Assembly: GCF_027943255.1 (NCBI RefSeq)
Contig: NC_072894.1
Span: 79,275,601-79,339,600, forward strand
Direction: 5' to 3'
Length of the DNA: 64,000 nt
Source of the DNA: Anastrepha obliqua
Lineage: Eukaryota > Arthropoda > Insecta > Diptera > Tephritidae
The notes under the pieces were generated by a model that had not been told where the DNA came from, made no database searches, and saw only the letters and a list, made by a program, of their open reading frames with translations. The stretch's first letter is position 1; each line of letters starts with the position of its first letter. Positions 1-11,378 of the stretch are shown here, piece by piece. The position numbers and the translations under genes were made by a program.

Positions 1-204
1 AAATTCGTAGACGAATTAGTTGATTTTTCTTTTAGTAAAGAAAGTTTAAAATGACATCCTAATGCATCGTGATGATTAGGGGATATTGCTTAGGCAGGGT
101 CGAACTTTACAAGGATTTAATGATGTCGAGGAATGAAAAGGTCTTACGGGAAAAACCATGTGCCATTATATGTGTATTCCTTTCGATCACAAAAAAATAT
201 ATTA
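1..204. other. unassigned left flank
   Basis: AT-rich sequence running up to the TA that flanks the first mariner-like element. I see no coding signal or repeat here. Confidence 0.4.
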
Positions 205-289
205 TAAAGGGTGGTTAAGTTTCAAAGGCCGGTGTTGATTTTGAATAAAATACAATTTTTTTAGGAAATTATTATCATTTCTCTTAAGA

Positions 290-1105
290 TACTTTCCATT
301 TCAATGCAACCGGGCTATTCGGGTCATGTTCTTCGATTTCGATGTAACTCAAATATGTTGCTCTCTGGTCAAAATAATGAGACACGTATTTTTTGTTCGC
401 CCTAAAAAAAATTTTTTTCAAGAGTTATCGGCAATTTTGTTTTTCGGCTCAAAATCGATTTTTTTTTAATTATATAAGAAAACTTTTTTTTTAAATGCCC
501 ATAACTTAGTCAAAAATGAACCGATTTTAATAATTCTGGGCTCAAAGTGATCGTCATTACTTACACGAGCGACTTAATGTAGAAACAATAGCAAAAAAGT
601 AGTTGAACATTTTTTATTTAGCAAAAAAGAAAAAAAATTGAAATTTTTTCGAAATTCAATATTTCAAAAAGTGTATTTTTTTCTTTTTTATAACTTTTTC
701 CAAATCAAGAGGACACCTCAAACTTCAATTGAGCTGAATGCCCAGTAGCTAAAATGAGTTGTTTTTGAGTAATGAGTTTTTGAGTAAAAAACTTGTTTCG
801 CACTTTTTGTTTTTTGGAAAATAAAAAATGTTCAACAACTTTTTTGCAATTGTTTCTACATGAAGTCATTTGTGTAAGTAATGGCGATCATTTTGAACCC
901 AGAATGATTAAAATCGGTTCATTTTCGACTAAGTTATGGGCAAAAAAAATCGAAAAACAAAATTGCCGATAACTCTTAAACATTTTTTTTTCGGGCGAAC
1001 AAAAAAATACGTGTCTCATTATTTTGACCAGAGAGCAACATATTTGAGTTACATCGAAATCGAAGAACATGACCCGAATAGCCCGGTTGAATTGAAATGG
1101 AAAGC
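290..1105. repeat. foldback (long inverted repeat) insertion
   Basis: The left arm beginning CTTTCCATTTCAAT near 292 returns in inverse at about 1091-1104. The arms can be followed inwards through inverted copies of a GAAGAACATGACCCGAATAG block and a TTGTTTCTACAT block to about 640 and 780. Nearly the whole segment can therefore fold into one hairpin with arms of roughly 330 bp. It sits between the 5' terminus and the C-terminal coding part of the mariner, so it is a secondary insertion. No protein is encoded: short open frames on both strands are by-products of the symmetry. Confidence 0.75.
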
Positions 1106-1137
1106 TTCTTTATTATGATAATATAGGTATGGCTCAA

Positions 1138-1362
1138 TTACGTATGGAACAAAATATCGGCCAAATAGCCGCCGCGGCCTCGGCGGCACACCTCCATCCG
1201 ATGGTCCAAATTTTCGATGACGCTGAGGCATAATAGATGTTCTATGCCGTTAATGTCCCGAATTAACTCATCCTTTAGCTGTTGAATTGTTGCTGGCTTA
1301 TCAACGTACAGCTTTTCTTTCAAATAACTCCAAAGAAAGAAGTCCAACGGTGTCGTTGACAT
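1138..1362 (-). pseudogene. mariner-like transposase, C-terminal fragment
   Basis: A 74-codon frame begins near the third catalytic aspartate, in the motif TPLDFFLWSYLKEK, and runs through the C-terminal tail (IENLDHRMEVCRRGRGG). This is the usual end of DD41D-type mariner-like transposases, which cut and paste DNA at TA sites. The N-terminal helix-turn-helix and the first two catalytic aspartates are absent. The frame is not a gene of its own. The closest relative in the window is at 52854-53220. Confidence 0.8.
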
Positions 1363-1629
1363 TTAGGTGTGGTTGACATTTAACATCGGCCCTTGAAATT
1401 TAACCACCCTTTATTATCATATTAACGCTGAGGCATAATAGATGTTCTATGCCGTTAATGTCCCGAATTAACTCATCCTTTAGCTGTTGAATTGTTGCTG
1501 GCTTATCAACGTACAGCTTTTCTTTCAAATAACTCCAAAGAAAGAAGTCCAACGGTGTCGTTGACATTTAGGTGTGGTTGACATTTAACATCGGCCCTTG
1601 AAATTTAACCACCCTTTATTATCATATTA
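1220..1629. repeat. 205-bp direct tandem duplication
   Basis: Positions 1220-1424 repeat at 1425-1629 with no difference that I could see. The unit covers part of the mariner transposase 3' coding region, the whole right terminal inverted repeat and about 13 bp of flank. The right end of the element is therefore present twice in the same orientation. The lack of divergence points to a recent local duplication or an assembly artefact. Confidence 0.9.
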
Positions 1630-1866
1630 ATATATATATAAAATATTGAATTTGTCGTTCACAGATTTCTATAATAAAGAGTCTAATTAAGCACTCACTC
1701 AGCAAAAAACTTAAAATATGTTTAGCACCGATTTAATAATGCAGGACAAAATAGACTGGATTCAGGGGAAAAATAGCTTCAGGAACATAAAAATCTGTAT
1801 GCGTTTTTTGTTCGTGTTTTGGGGCATGAACTCTTACATATTATCAAGGTAAATGTAAATATGTAT
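1630..1866. other. unassigned
   Basis: A short TATATA run followed by AT-rich sequence up to the LINE tail at 1867. Nothing recognisable. Confidence 0.3.
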
Positions 1867-2721
1867 TTTATTTATTTATTTATTTACAGACGTGAAATAA
1901 TAATACAATTATTCTCATACGTAAAAAAGGAGCACTGGCTGCGAGGACCTTCGGCGCGCTGATGTAAAAGTAACAGATAGTTAGCTTAAAGGTCTTACAT
2001 GTAAAAGGAGACGAGAAAACTTACTTAATTAAGACTATGGTAAAAATATAGTAACTATGTTACAGGAACAAATATCAAATCAATTTTTTCAATCCTGATT
2101 TAAATAGAAATCCTGACATTTTTGATATATAATATTTTCTGAGGAAGTAGTTCTCAGCAGTGTAGAAGGTCTTTGGTTTCGGAAGATACTTTTCCTGATT
2201 TCTTCAAAATGTGGGAAGTCATTCAGTAGGTGGCAGACCGTTAAAGCTGGTGAATGACAGTGTTGGCAGCATGGAGGGCTGGAACCATTAAAAACGTATG
2301 AATGTGTGGCGATTGTGTGCCCTAGACGAAGGCGGACAAATTATTTGATATCGTTGCAACGGCAATTTAATGGATAGTTTGGTTTTATCCTGTTTGGATT
2401 ATTTACGATATAATGATGGGAAGAGGATCCCCAATTGACCATTTGTGCATTATAGTGCCTGTGATATATAAATTTGTATACGTCTTGTTTCGTAATATAG
2501 TCAAAAGTTATTAGTGGTTCTTTCCCAGCGAGTTTAGCCCGTTCGTCCGCTATATTTTCCCCTCTTATGCCTGCATGGCATGGAACCCACATAAGTTTTA
2601 TGCGGTCGCTATTTTTTATTAATTTGCTCCGGATACAGGAGATGATGTGCGTCTTGTTCATTGTGTTCATTATCGAGTAAATGACTGATTTGTATTTTAC
2701 TTCAGAATTTGTACTAAGCAT
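1867..2721 (-). pseudogene. I-like LINE 3' end: RNase H and cysteine motif
   Basis: On the minus strand an open frame (2721-2341) carries the RNase H signature WVPCHAGIRGENIADERAK. After one in-frame stop (TAA near 2340) the same frame continues through LRLGHTIATHSYVF and a CCQHCH...C...H cysteine/histidine motif to about 2095. Past the coding part is a spacer and a (TAAA)n tail at 1867-1885, the 3' end expected for I-clade LINEs. The reverse transcriptase and ORF1 are missing, so this is a 5'-truncated copy, as usual after target-primed reverse transcription. Clade assignment rests on motif resemblance and the A-rich repeated tail. Confidence 0.8.
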
Positions 2722-2821
2722 TACCTGGTTCGATGAACCAGAAAGAGCATTTAATTGGATTTTACCACAAAGGGACTATCGCAGAAAGATTCTTTCTGCA
2801 ACCGCACAATTAAAATAGGAG

Positions 2822-3425
2822 CCCAAAATTCAATTAGTATTCATTTCTTTATATTCCAAAAGTGAAGTGATTTTTTTTTTCGTTTTTTGGCGGGTGAGGT
2901 AATGTTCAAAGTGTCTTCGCACTTCCACCGACTGTCGTCTGCTGCGTCCAGTGTTGTGGCAACTAAAACTATCCCTCATGCTCTTTTGGGGAGACTTCTT
3001 TCTACATTACTTTGGGAGGGCCCAGAATGACGTCTATGAAATGGACCAGTTCTATTCCCCAACGTCTGGGTCCACCATGATTGTAGCCGGCTTTATGCTA
3101 TAGGCTCGTCTTCTTATGTCTCTGTCTGTGAGGTTTCGCTTTGTTGTACTGTGTTGAGGTCTATATTTAATCTACGTAATACGCCTTCATGTATCTTTTG
3201 ACTGCATTCTATGGAATGGATGCTTTTTTATATTGTAACTGGTTTAAAACGGGTTAGTTTAGAAGCCTGTTGGACTAATTTTGCTTTAGGCTCGTGTGAA
3301 CTGGTATTTTGCCGATGCAAATATGTCATAGATCAACGCCAATTTAAAAATACGACTTAGAATAGATTAGATTTGTGGCGGGTTCGTCAGGTCTAAGCAC
3401 TCATTCAGGAAGATCATTGCACTAC
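2822..3425. other. unassigned, repeat-like
   Basis: The block at about 2880-3125 is less AT-rich than its surroundings and has a T-run at its left edge, as if it were the 3' end of a minus-strand retroelement. I found no protein motif and no second copy here. The remainder to 3425 shows nothing. Confidence 0.3.
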
Positions 3426-3489
3426 ACCCGGATAGATTATAGTGAAAGGAATAGAGAGACAGGATAGACTGGTAAGACTGAGAAATTGG

Positions 3490-3665
3490 TTTGGGGTTTC
3501 TCTTTGCCAATCTTTTGGATTAATTAATGAGTCTTAAAAGGTTTAGAAGAGAAAGAGTATGAACTTTATCCATATTGAGTGCATCACACTCCAATAGCCG
3601 TATCTTGAAAGCGTCGGCCAGTTCCAGAGAAAATGCTCTGTAGTGTCCTTATTAATGGCAAAATA
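3490..3665 (-). pseudogene. jockey-like LINE C-terminus remnant
   Basis: Read on the minus strand, a frame gives TTEHFLWNWPTLSRYGYW and then, after stops, LINPKDW. This resembles the end of jockey-clade ORF2, where a cysteine motif with T-EHFL-C-P is followed by a short helix before the stop. Key cysteines appear replaced by tryptophan and stops are present, so the copy is old. No reverse transcriptase is visible nearby. Confidence 0.5.
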
Positions 3666-3689
3666 TTCATATTGGGTCGTCAATGATTC

Positions 3690-4240
3690 CTATATATGTA
3701 TGTAGGTATGTTATGTTCTTTATTTAAAAAAAGATAATTAAATAAACAATGGGTACTTATAACTAATGGAATGTAACGACTATAACATTGATATGTAGTC
3801 AGTCGGAATAATTTAAAATATCATAAGTATTTTCTTCCTTGTTCACTCCACTCGGGAGCATAGGGCCTCGACAAACCTCATTCTTGCGTTGGTTTCGTTA
3901 ATCTAAATAAGTTAAAATAAGGATTCAGCTTTAAAACTTTTATTAAAAAATGCTAAATTAAATAAAACTTCATTACGCACAAAATATTATTCTTTAAACT
4001 CAAAAGAGTACTTATGAAAATTCATTTAAAAATTCATTTCCCTATATTCTATATATATATTCAATGGTTAAAATTGGAGACATATGAGAATACACCCACT
4101 AGTACTAAAACGTGCCGCTAGTTTCCTGTTTGGTTCTGTCACAAAGCACTTGGCTACTCTGCAGAAGACCAACTCAGACAAACGTCTTCTATGGGCAGGC
4201 CTCATAAAGTTGTCAATTCATAATTGAATCGATGCAGAAT
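3690..4240. other. unassigned AT-rich
   Basis: No coding frame, inverted repeat or known repeat seen. Confidence 0.3.
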
Positions 4241-4490
4241 TGACGCTTAAAAAGGGTTCAGGGCTTAGTCGTGTGCTTACAGTGCCTTCATTAGCCAGTT
4301 TATCACCCAATTCATTCCCTGTAATATCGCAATGCCCAGGCACCGAAATACGAAAAAATTGGCGGGGTTTTGCAGTACTGTCTAACATTCACCGACTAAC
4401 TTCGAAGAGCTGCGTGGGTTAGCAAGGGCTCTTAGTGCAGCCCGACTGTCACTACAAATTCCAATACTACTTGCAAAAGACCGCAACCGG
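4241..4490 (-). pseudogene. jockey-like LINE RNase H fragment
   Basis: The minus strand encodes, in two frames, CSDSRAALRALANPRS and then VPGHCDITGNELGDKLANEG. Both are RNase H motifs of jockey-type LINEs: the DSRAAL segment carries a catalytic aspartate, and the GHCDITGNELGDKLA segment the histidine/aspartate pair. A shift of frame and a stop separate them near 4370. No flanking element termini are seen. It is a decayed fragment with no coding capacity. Confidence 0.75.
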
Positions 4491-4499
4491 TAGTATTCC

Positions 4500-5125
4500 A
4501 TTTACCAACTAGCACTTTTCCCTGAAGGGGAGGTGCATACACATGTACGTACGTGTAATTAGATATGTATGTGTGGTCATGTATATGTGCACAAATGCGT
4601 GTGTGTGGTTATTTAACAACGAATAACGCTATTGTTGCTATTTTTCAATCTAAGTTCGCAACTGGCGAGGAGAGAATGAATAAAAATATCACGAAATAAC
4701 AACCACCAACTACGTGACACATCAGGTCACTTTCCGCGAAGGGAAGAATTTACAAAAACATGCAGCTGCAACTTTTGGGAATACCGTGGCCAGTTATATG
4801 AACACCCACTTTGTGTCACCTCCGGACACATATGCCCGTTTGGTGTATGAAAATTGTTGTTCTTGTCGAATTGTTGCAAGTAAGCAGGTTTATTGTCTGT
4901 TTGAAGAATTTTCCTGCTTTCGCAGTGGTTGAAAAATGGAAATAGAAAGACTATAAAACAATTTCGAAAAGTTGTTGTGTTTCGAAAACTTTTAACTTGC
5001 TGTGGGTACATGCCGCTATGTAGGTGAGCATGTATGCGTATGTGACTATGAAACATAGTTTGGTACTTTCGGAAATTTACACAAAACGTAGTGCGTTTCT
5101 ATATCTCCATTGGACATGGGGATAT
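4500..5125. other. unassigned
   Basis: Contains TATG/CATG-rich simple sequence (4540-4600) and two overlapping short open frames on opposite strands (4714-4932 plus, 4727-5056 minus). I recognise no motif in either and treat them as chance. Confidence 0.3.
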
Positions 5126-5129
5126 CTTG

Positions 5130-5500
5130 CCTAATACGAGGAACGTTCAATAAGTCTTTACAGAAATATAAACAGAATTGACTTAGGTAGATTTCTGTTC
5201 TTACTTTTCAAAGCAAGTAGTGGTTTTTTTTTGCTTTATACACTTTTGCAGATCTTTCTTCAACTTTTCTTCTGGAAGTCAAAGAGTAAGATGTTCGTAC
5301 GACCCTCACAATGGGCATCAAGTTTGGTTGTAAAAAAGGTCACTGGTGTCCAAATCCGATGATTAGATTTTGTTTTCATTGAAACTCCCATGCCATTGAC
5401 ATTCGTTATGTGGAAGAAAATGCTTATCACCGTCAACACAGGTAAACAAGTTTTTAAAAATCCATTCGAATTTTGAGACATCTTTAACAGGCACACCATT
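5130..5500 (-). mobile_element. possible mariner-like terminus
   Basis: The sequence ACGAGGAACGTTCAATAAGT at about 5138 has the GTTCAATAAG form of many mariner terminal repeats and resembles the terminus at 18454. A minus-strand frame (5499-5260) gives no transposase motif I can name. The other end is not visible. The family is uncertain. Confidence 0.35.
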
Positions 5501-5589
5501 AAAAAAATTTGAATGGGCTAAAAATTCGGACCCCAAAATTTTAAAATTCTGATGAAAATTTGTTGAATTTTTTACAATATTTTACAAAT

Positions 5590-5634
5590 CGGAGAAGGAG
5601 GCCGGCCAAATACCCAAAAGGAGTGCATATGTAT
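5590..5634 (+). repeat. SINE tail remnant
   Basis: The run GGAGGCCGGCCAAATACCC followed by AAAAGGAGTGCATATG matches the 3' part of the tRNA-derived SINE that is complete at 39558-39849. Only the tail is left, directly abutting the next element. Confidence 0.6.
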
Positions 5635-5935
5635 AGGGTTATTCAATAGGTGCGCTTCAACTTTCAACGATTTGTCTCTCGTCTCGGCTTAGCGGATTGA
5701 CCTTCAAGATCGTAGGATCTCACATCTTTAGAGTTTTATTTGTGGTGGTATGTAAAGTCTAAATGCTTTGTGGATAAACCAGCTTCGATTGAGGTTTTTG
5801 AGGTCAATATTACTAAAGTTATTCTCGAGATACAGACCGAAGTCCTCCAGCAAGTAATTCCAAATGGTCGAATTACGGCGCAGTTATGAGCAACTTGTCA
5901 AAAGGATTACCTTTTAAAAATAAATGCCACGAATG
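5635..5935 (+). pseudogene. mariner-like transposase C-terminus with TIR-like start
   Basis: A terminal-repeat-like start (GGGTTATTCAATAGGTGCGC) is followed about 60 bp later by a frame reading DLTSLEFYLWWYVK, then SKCFVDKPASIEVFEVNITK. This is the region around and after the third catalytic residue of DD41D/DD37-type mariner-like transposases; the usual aspartate of L-DYFLWGYVK is glutamate here. Everything between the terminus and this region has been deleted. The frame closes around 5900 with stops. The right terminus is not identifiable. Confidence 0.65.
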
Positions 5936-7836
5936 GTTCTACTAAAAAATAATAAAGATTGCCCAATCAATTTGAATTTGCGTTGTTCCTTTTAATTTAA
6001 AATACAATGCCTCTAAATTGATCATTTTTTATAAATTAAATTTTAATGAAAATTTGAAATTATTTATTCATTTTCTCGTTGAGAGAGATTCCCAAAAAAT
6101 TGTGAATAACTTTACCTGCTGTAATTCGCTCAAACTCTAATATAATCGTACAGTAGTGTTGAAACAAGACCTGTTTACATACGCACCTACATTTTTATGT
6201 ATACGTACATCTCATCCCTGCCGAAAAACCGACAAAATTGTTAATAAATCATGAAATAAAATACTTTTAAAAATGTCACATTCACAAAATTTAACGTAGT
6301 GACGCTTTATTTAGTAAATTAATTCAAGAGCATTTTGTTTTAACAAGACAAAAGCAGCCAGCGATTTAAGCGCAATTAGTGACTCAGTCACACGCCCATT
6401 TACCACTAAAATATTTCAAAACAAAATAACACTAATGACGCCAACAACAAAAATAACATCCAGAAACTTCACCAAACGACGAAATTTATGAGTAATTTAA
6501 TTGTACTTGACGTTAGTTTTTGATGTAATAGTTATCATCATCCGCGGCACGAGTGGCATTGAGTTGAGTGCGGAATGGGTGAGTGAAAATAGGGGGAAAT
6601 GCGGATTACTAAATATGAACGCATAAATGAGTGGATGTCAGCGAGTGGGTGGTCTGCGATTAAGAGCATAGTTGTGGTGATGCGGCAATAGTCGCTTTGA
6701 CGCTGCAACGAAATGTCATTAGTAATAAGAATTTTTGCTGAGTAGTTGCTGAAACAATTCAACTCAAATGATTTCGGGTGGCATAGCATTTGCTGCAAGT
6801 GCACTTGAAAGTGTGTATGTATGCGGTAGAGGAGTGTAGATGAAGTGTGTAGCTACAAACAACTAAAAGCATTAAATAGTGCGAACACTTCATTTGACAA
6901 ATTACTCGAATGAGTGGCACTATTAATGTTAAAACTGCTAACAATGTTGTCTGATGCATCAGGCTACAAGCATATGCAGATACATAAATACTTCTAAAAG
7001 CCAAATTGAGTGCAAATACTTATGGAAAATTATTAATTTGCGACCGAAACTTTTCAACAGCACGTTGTTGAAGCGCAAACATTGGAATTTAAGGTGCTTA
7101 TTCACCATCCACATCCGACTCAAATACAAATTGACGCAAAATTAATCACCTTAGTGGCAGATTTACCATATAATTTTTGCAAATGGTGTCGCACTTCAAT
7201 CATATTTGACACTTGTGAATTAGACAGCTGAAGTATACAAACAGAAAAGCAATGGAGTGAGTAAAGGTCCAAATATTGATTTCTATTTCACTATTTCCGT
7301 TACTCAAAATCATTTTTTTTTTATTTTTTTAGTAAAATAGTTATTCAAAAACACGATTGTGTGATTAATTTTGTGAATAAAAATGAATATGTATAAGAGC
7401 TCTGCTCTATATCTGCAGCAAAGTTTTGTAGTTTGAACTACTTTATTACCTGTTGGCTTTGCGGCTCACATAGCTCGCCTTTCATCTTTGAATCACAGAT
7501 AGTATTTTTAATATGGCGATGTGCTAGGAAAGTCCAAATGTCAGCCTTTACATCAACATCATAGCGCTGAATGAACTTATGTTCATAATGAACACTAAAA
7601 TACTAGCCAATTTGTGGCGAAAATCACCAGTTTAGGGTGAGTTGGAAAAGTAATTAAAAACTGACAAACGCAGGTTTCAAAAATATTTTCTAACGAATTA
7701 AGACACGAGTATTACTGATAATCTTTACGATGAATATTATTGGATAATTTTAATTTTTATGCTAAATTTATCAAATTTTTACTTATTCTTAAACAAGGTG
7801 AAAAAATATTAAAAATGTATTAATATATTTTTTTTA
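5936..7836. other. unassigned
   Basis: About 1.9 kb of AT-rich sequence with no recognisable gene. Short frames at 6538-7145 lack motifs. A segment at about 7425-7560 resembles 42770-42925 (shared TGGCGATGTGCTA and TGTCAGCCT blocks), so it is probably an old unnamed repeat. Confidence 0.3.
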
Positions 7837-8798
7837 GGAAATGAGACTTTCAGCTATTAGTCCATAGATGTCGCTAGGAGTATTTTTAAACCTTCCCAAA
7901 TGTCTTGTTTTTTCCCTGTTTGTTACGTTTCATACAGCAATGCATTTTTGTAGCTCTTAAAAATATCGAATTTCGTGTCTTCAAACTACGATTTGCGGAC
8001 ATCGTTGATTTTCTGTTATCAATTGAAGAAAAACCCTTCTCAAGCTCATCAAAAGCTTATAGAAGCATATGGTGGGCATGCTCTAAGTAGAGCATAGAGC
8101 TTCAGGTGGTTTGAAAAATTCCAAAGTGGTGATTTTAGCGTGGAGAACGAGGACCGTGGCCGGCCACTGAAAAAGTTTGAGGACACCGAATTCCAAGCAT
8201 TGTTGGATGAAGATGATGGCGAAACGCAAGAAATGACGGCAGAGCAGTTGGGAGTGACCCAAAAAACCATTTCCAAACGTTTGAAAGACGTTTGGGTGCC
8301 GCATGAACTGAACCGGTTCAAAAGGAAATCTTTTTTGGCGGCCACAAGCCAAAAGCAATGGCCAAACCAATTCCATTCGGCCGCAAGGCAATGCTGTGTG
8401 TTTTCTGGGATCAGTGTGGTATGATTTGGTACGAGCTGTTAAAACCAGGTGAAACAGTTGACGGTGCACGCTACCAACGACAATTGACCGATTTGAACAG
8501 CGCTATACACCGAAAACGCCCAGAATATGCCGATCGGCGTCACAAAGTAATTTTTCTTGATGACAATGCACCGCCACGCACTTAACGAGCAGCGCTTCAA
8601 TTCTCACGAAGAAGCCATAAAATGGCTCAATGATTGGTTTGCGGCCAAAGACAGCCAATTTTTTTGGCGCGGCATCCACAAATTGCCTGAGAGATGGAAA
8701 AAATGTGTCGCTAGCGACGGCTATTATTTTGAAGATTAAATTTATAACCATTTTTTTGTGTTAATAAACGTTTGAAATTGAAAAAAAGTCTCATTTCA
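7837..8798 (+). mobile_element. mariner element, internally deleted
   Basis: Inverted termini GGAAATGAGACTTT (left) and the reverse of TGAAATGAGACTTTTTTT (right) are flanked by TA at 7835-7836 and 8799-8800. A degraded transposase gene lies between in the plus orientation. At 962 bp the element is shorter than the roughly 1.3 kb usual for mariner, because internal blocks are missing. Confidence 0.88.
8011..8739 (+). pseudogene. mariner transposase (DD34D type), broken
   Basis: The N-terminal half reads through the helix-turn-helix linker (RWFEKFQSGDF, then VENEDRGRPLKKFED) and WVPHELN, after one stop near 8086. It then jumps to RFKRKSFL and shifts frame; a second frame (8358-8585) carries MLCVFWDQCGMIWYELLKPG and FLDDNAPPRT, and a third (8557-8739) the C-terminus NEQRFNSHEEAIKWLND...ASDGYYFED. 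The block with the first catalytic aspartate (normally GDEKW) is deleted. The second survives in LDDNAP. The block with the third (normally SPDLAPSDYH) is deleted. No active enzyme is possible. Confidence 0.85.
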
Positions 8799-8800
8799 TA

Positions 8801-10144
8801 GACATCTACTGTTTGAGGTATCCCAATAATAACTTTTTAAATATTATTAAAATATGCGTCCGTATATAGAGCCCGGTCCTAACCGAATTAAGCACTGCCT
8901 TACTTCTTAATAAATATGTATATGCATTTCCCGACGGTCTTGCCTACTTTCTCCATTTAAAAAAACTGTCCTGCATAGGTTATACAAAATAAAAAACTAA
9001 CGAGATTTTTCAGCTACTTCAAACTTGCTCCTTATTTTAAAGTATAGAAAATGCTATAAGTCCAAGCATACCAAAACTCCTTCTAGAAATTCTACGTAAA
9101 AATCGTGGAACTGGGAACAAAAGTTTGTGGAATTCTGCCATTTTTTGCACAAAATTCAAAAATTGTGTTCATATGGGTACATAAAAAAAACAAAAAAGAA
9201 TAATAGACAAAATTGTTAAAAATGTTGACGTGCTGTCATTTTGTTGCGGGCTGTACCAAATCTATGCATGGTTGCTGCACAGCTGGGCCACCCAAATAAA
9301 TGCAAATTCTAATGAAAAAATATATCAAGTTTTTAAATAAACCATTTTGAATTATAATAAAATAATATAAGTAATGCCCTATTGGGTCGCATGCAGTGCC
9401 TTAATTTTTGTACATGCATTCGTTAAGCGTTTAAAACTAAGTGCTCATGGCAAGCGGTAAAGAGTATGCACTCCGAGTATGAATATGAGTATGAGTAGTA
9501 GCGGGTGAAGAGTAAAGTGTTTACATAATTGGGAACTGACTAAAGGGGATGCAGTCGCGGCTCGGGTGCTGAACGCATGGTGTTATTCAAACAACGCCAA
9601 CAAAGCTCTGTGTGCGTCTTTTGTCGAAAGTTTTCAAGTGCACTCGTATAAATTTGCGCATTTCCGGTATGGCTGCTGCTGCGGTGGCATAGACCATTTC
9701 ATGTGCTTGCATTTATGCGTTTGTATGAGTTTGAATTTCGATGCGAGTGTTCTAGAATGTGCTTAAGTGTGTGCCATGTGGGATGTGCTCGCATTTTATA
9801 CCCTGTAGACTAAAAGCGAAGTTTTCAGTTACGCAATCATATGTAATTAATTTGGTTCACGCTCATTTAGATTTACTATATAGCCGTATTCATGTGATGG
9901 GATGTCGATGTAGATTTTTTTCCTTCGGTTTCGGTCAAGAGTTTTCTGGGCAGCAGCTGAAAATTCGTATTGGGATTAAGCTGATAATGAAAAAGCGTGA
10001 AAGAAACATGCTTTGTGACACCTTTATCCACGTATTCAACCTCTAGATCAACCAAGTAGATCTCCCAGTGCCTGTTTACCAGGCTGCGCTTCCCCATCAG
10101 CTGGCTGGTAAAGGACGAAAAGCCATATAAACCTGTTCTTCATA
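8801..10144. other. unassigned
   Basis: No recognisable gene. Plus-strand frames at 9566-9766 and 9759-10046 show no domain or signal beyond chance. Confidence 0.3.
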
Positions 10145-10771
10145 CTCCGGAAGCCAGGGGTCGATTTTGGACTGCGTTTTTATACAGTTAAATTCTTGAC
10201 TATACTTGTGATTTAGCTTTCATGAATAACGAAAGTGAACCTCAGCTGGCGCACCCGCGGTGGGTGTGAATGTGGGAGGGTACGAAACGTGTCGCAACAA
10301 AATTTCTACCAACTCATTTTATACCAGCTGAAATTTTTGTCATGTACTCGTATCGTTGACATTGAGCAGAATAAAAAAAAATAGTCATCTGCACCGTAGA
10401 GGGGGGAAAATACGTCAGCAGAACGCAATGATACATTCTTGCTTCGGCTGACGGTCTTCCCACCGCAATAAACGCAGCTGACCATCATTATTATATTTTC
10501 ATGTGTCCAAAATTATGTTAAAAAAATTGAATCGGCATAAGTAGTTTTACTTTTTAATTTATTTTACAAGTTCGCCTGTTCAGCTGACGTATTTCCCCCC
10601 TCTACGGCGCAACTGACTATTTTGAAGTGAAAACTTCTTTAGAATCGTTGGGAGTGATTTGAGAAAAAGTGAAACGAAAAAAGCGACACTCTTGGCTACG
10701 AAGCGTTATATTATATGTTGATATAAACGTAGCGACGAACTAAATAACTTTTAGGCCAGCGCCGACAGCAT

Positions 10772-11060
10772 GGCGCGGTAGCCGAGCGGCTAGCAATGTG
10801 AGCTTCCGATCCAAAATCCTTGGTTCGAATCACAAGAAAAAAAATTTTTTTATGCAGTTATTTTATTTTATGATATGTTTATGAGGAACTTTTTTTCATG
10901 GCAGAAATACACTCGGTGTTTTGCCATTGCCTGCTGAGGGGTGAGCGCTATTAGAAAAATAGTTTTCCTTAATTTTGGTGTTTTCACCGAGATTCGAACT
11001 GACGTTCTCTCTGTGAATTCTGAATAGTAGTCACGCACCAACCCATTCGGCTACGGCGTT
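10772..11060. repeat. two-headed SINE composite inside Helentron copy 1
   Basis: A tRNA-like head on the plus strand (A box GGTAGCCGAGCGGC at 10777-10790, B box GGTTCGAATCA at 10822-10832) is followed by a poly-A/T spacer. Then comes a minus-strand SINE body with its own head at about 10985-11058 (B box complement AGATTCGAACT). The two pol III-type promoters point at each other. The same composite is at 30598-30890 and, in opposite orientation, at 32288-32590. Confidence 0.75.
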
Positions 11061-11378
11061 TGTTTAATTTTACTGATGCAAAAATGAGGAAAAATATATG
11101 AATAAAGTTTGCTTACTGTTTACACATTTTCCAAAGGTGACGGAGAACCAAAAAAAAAAGTCGATTTTCAAACAAATACGAGTGCATATGTGTAATTGTG
11201 TTAGAGTTTCGGTCACGCCCCAGCAAAACCTGCGTGCATATGTGTTTGTAACATTCAAAAAAATGTAATTGTGTTAGAGTTTCGGTCACGCAGGTTTTGC
11301 TGGGGACGCTCATAATAGCAACAGCGTGTGTATTTTTATATTCGTAAATATTTTCATTTTTAAATATTTACCGCAATT

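Larger units (their letters stand above)
207..1411 (-). mobile_element. mariner-like element (TIR AAGGGTGGTTAA), interrupted
   Basis: The ends are inverted copies of AAGGGTGGTTAA followed by a segment related to GGGCCGGTGTTGA, with TA at 205-206 and 1412-1413. The same termini bound the element at 52454-53294, so the family is present at least twice. The body is mostly lost: only the C-terminal part of the transposase gene remains, on the minus strand (1138-1362), and a foldback sequence occupies about 290-1105. The TA duplication and transposase match place it in the IS630-Tc1-mariner superfamily. The relative at 52454 has a D-41-D spacing, so this copy probably belongs to the DD41D (rosa-like) group. 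It cannot make transposase. Confidence 0.85.

Noticed and set aside
888..1118. Short frames on both strands inside the foldback
   Set aside because: Generated by the inverted-repeat symmetry.
4714..5056. Overlapping short genes on opposite strands
   Set aside because: No motif or domain on either strand; chance frames.
10772..10835. tRNA gene
   Set aside because: A and B box motifs are present, but no closed acceptor stem is seen and the sequence runs into a poly-A spacer shared with other copies; it is a SINE head.
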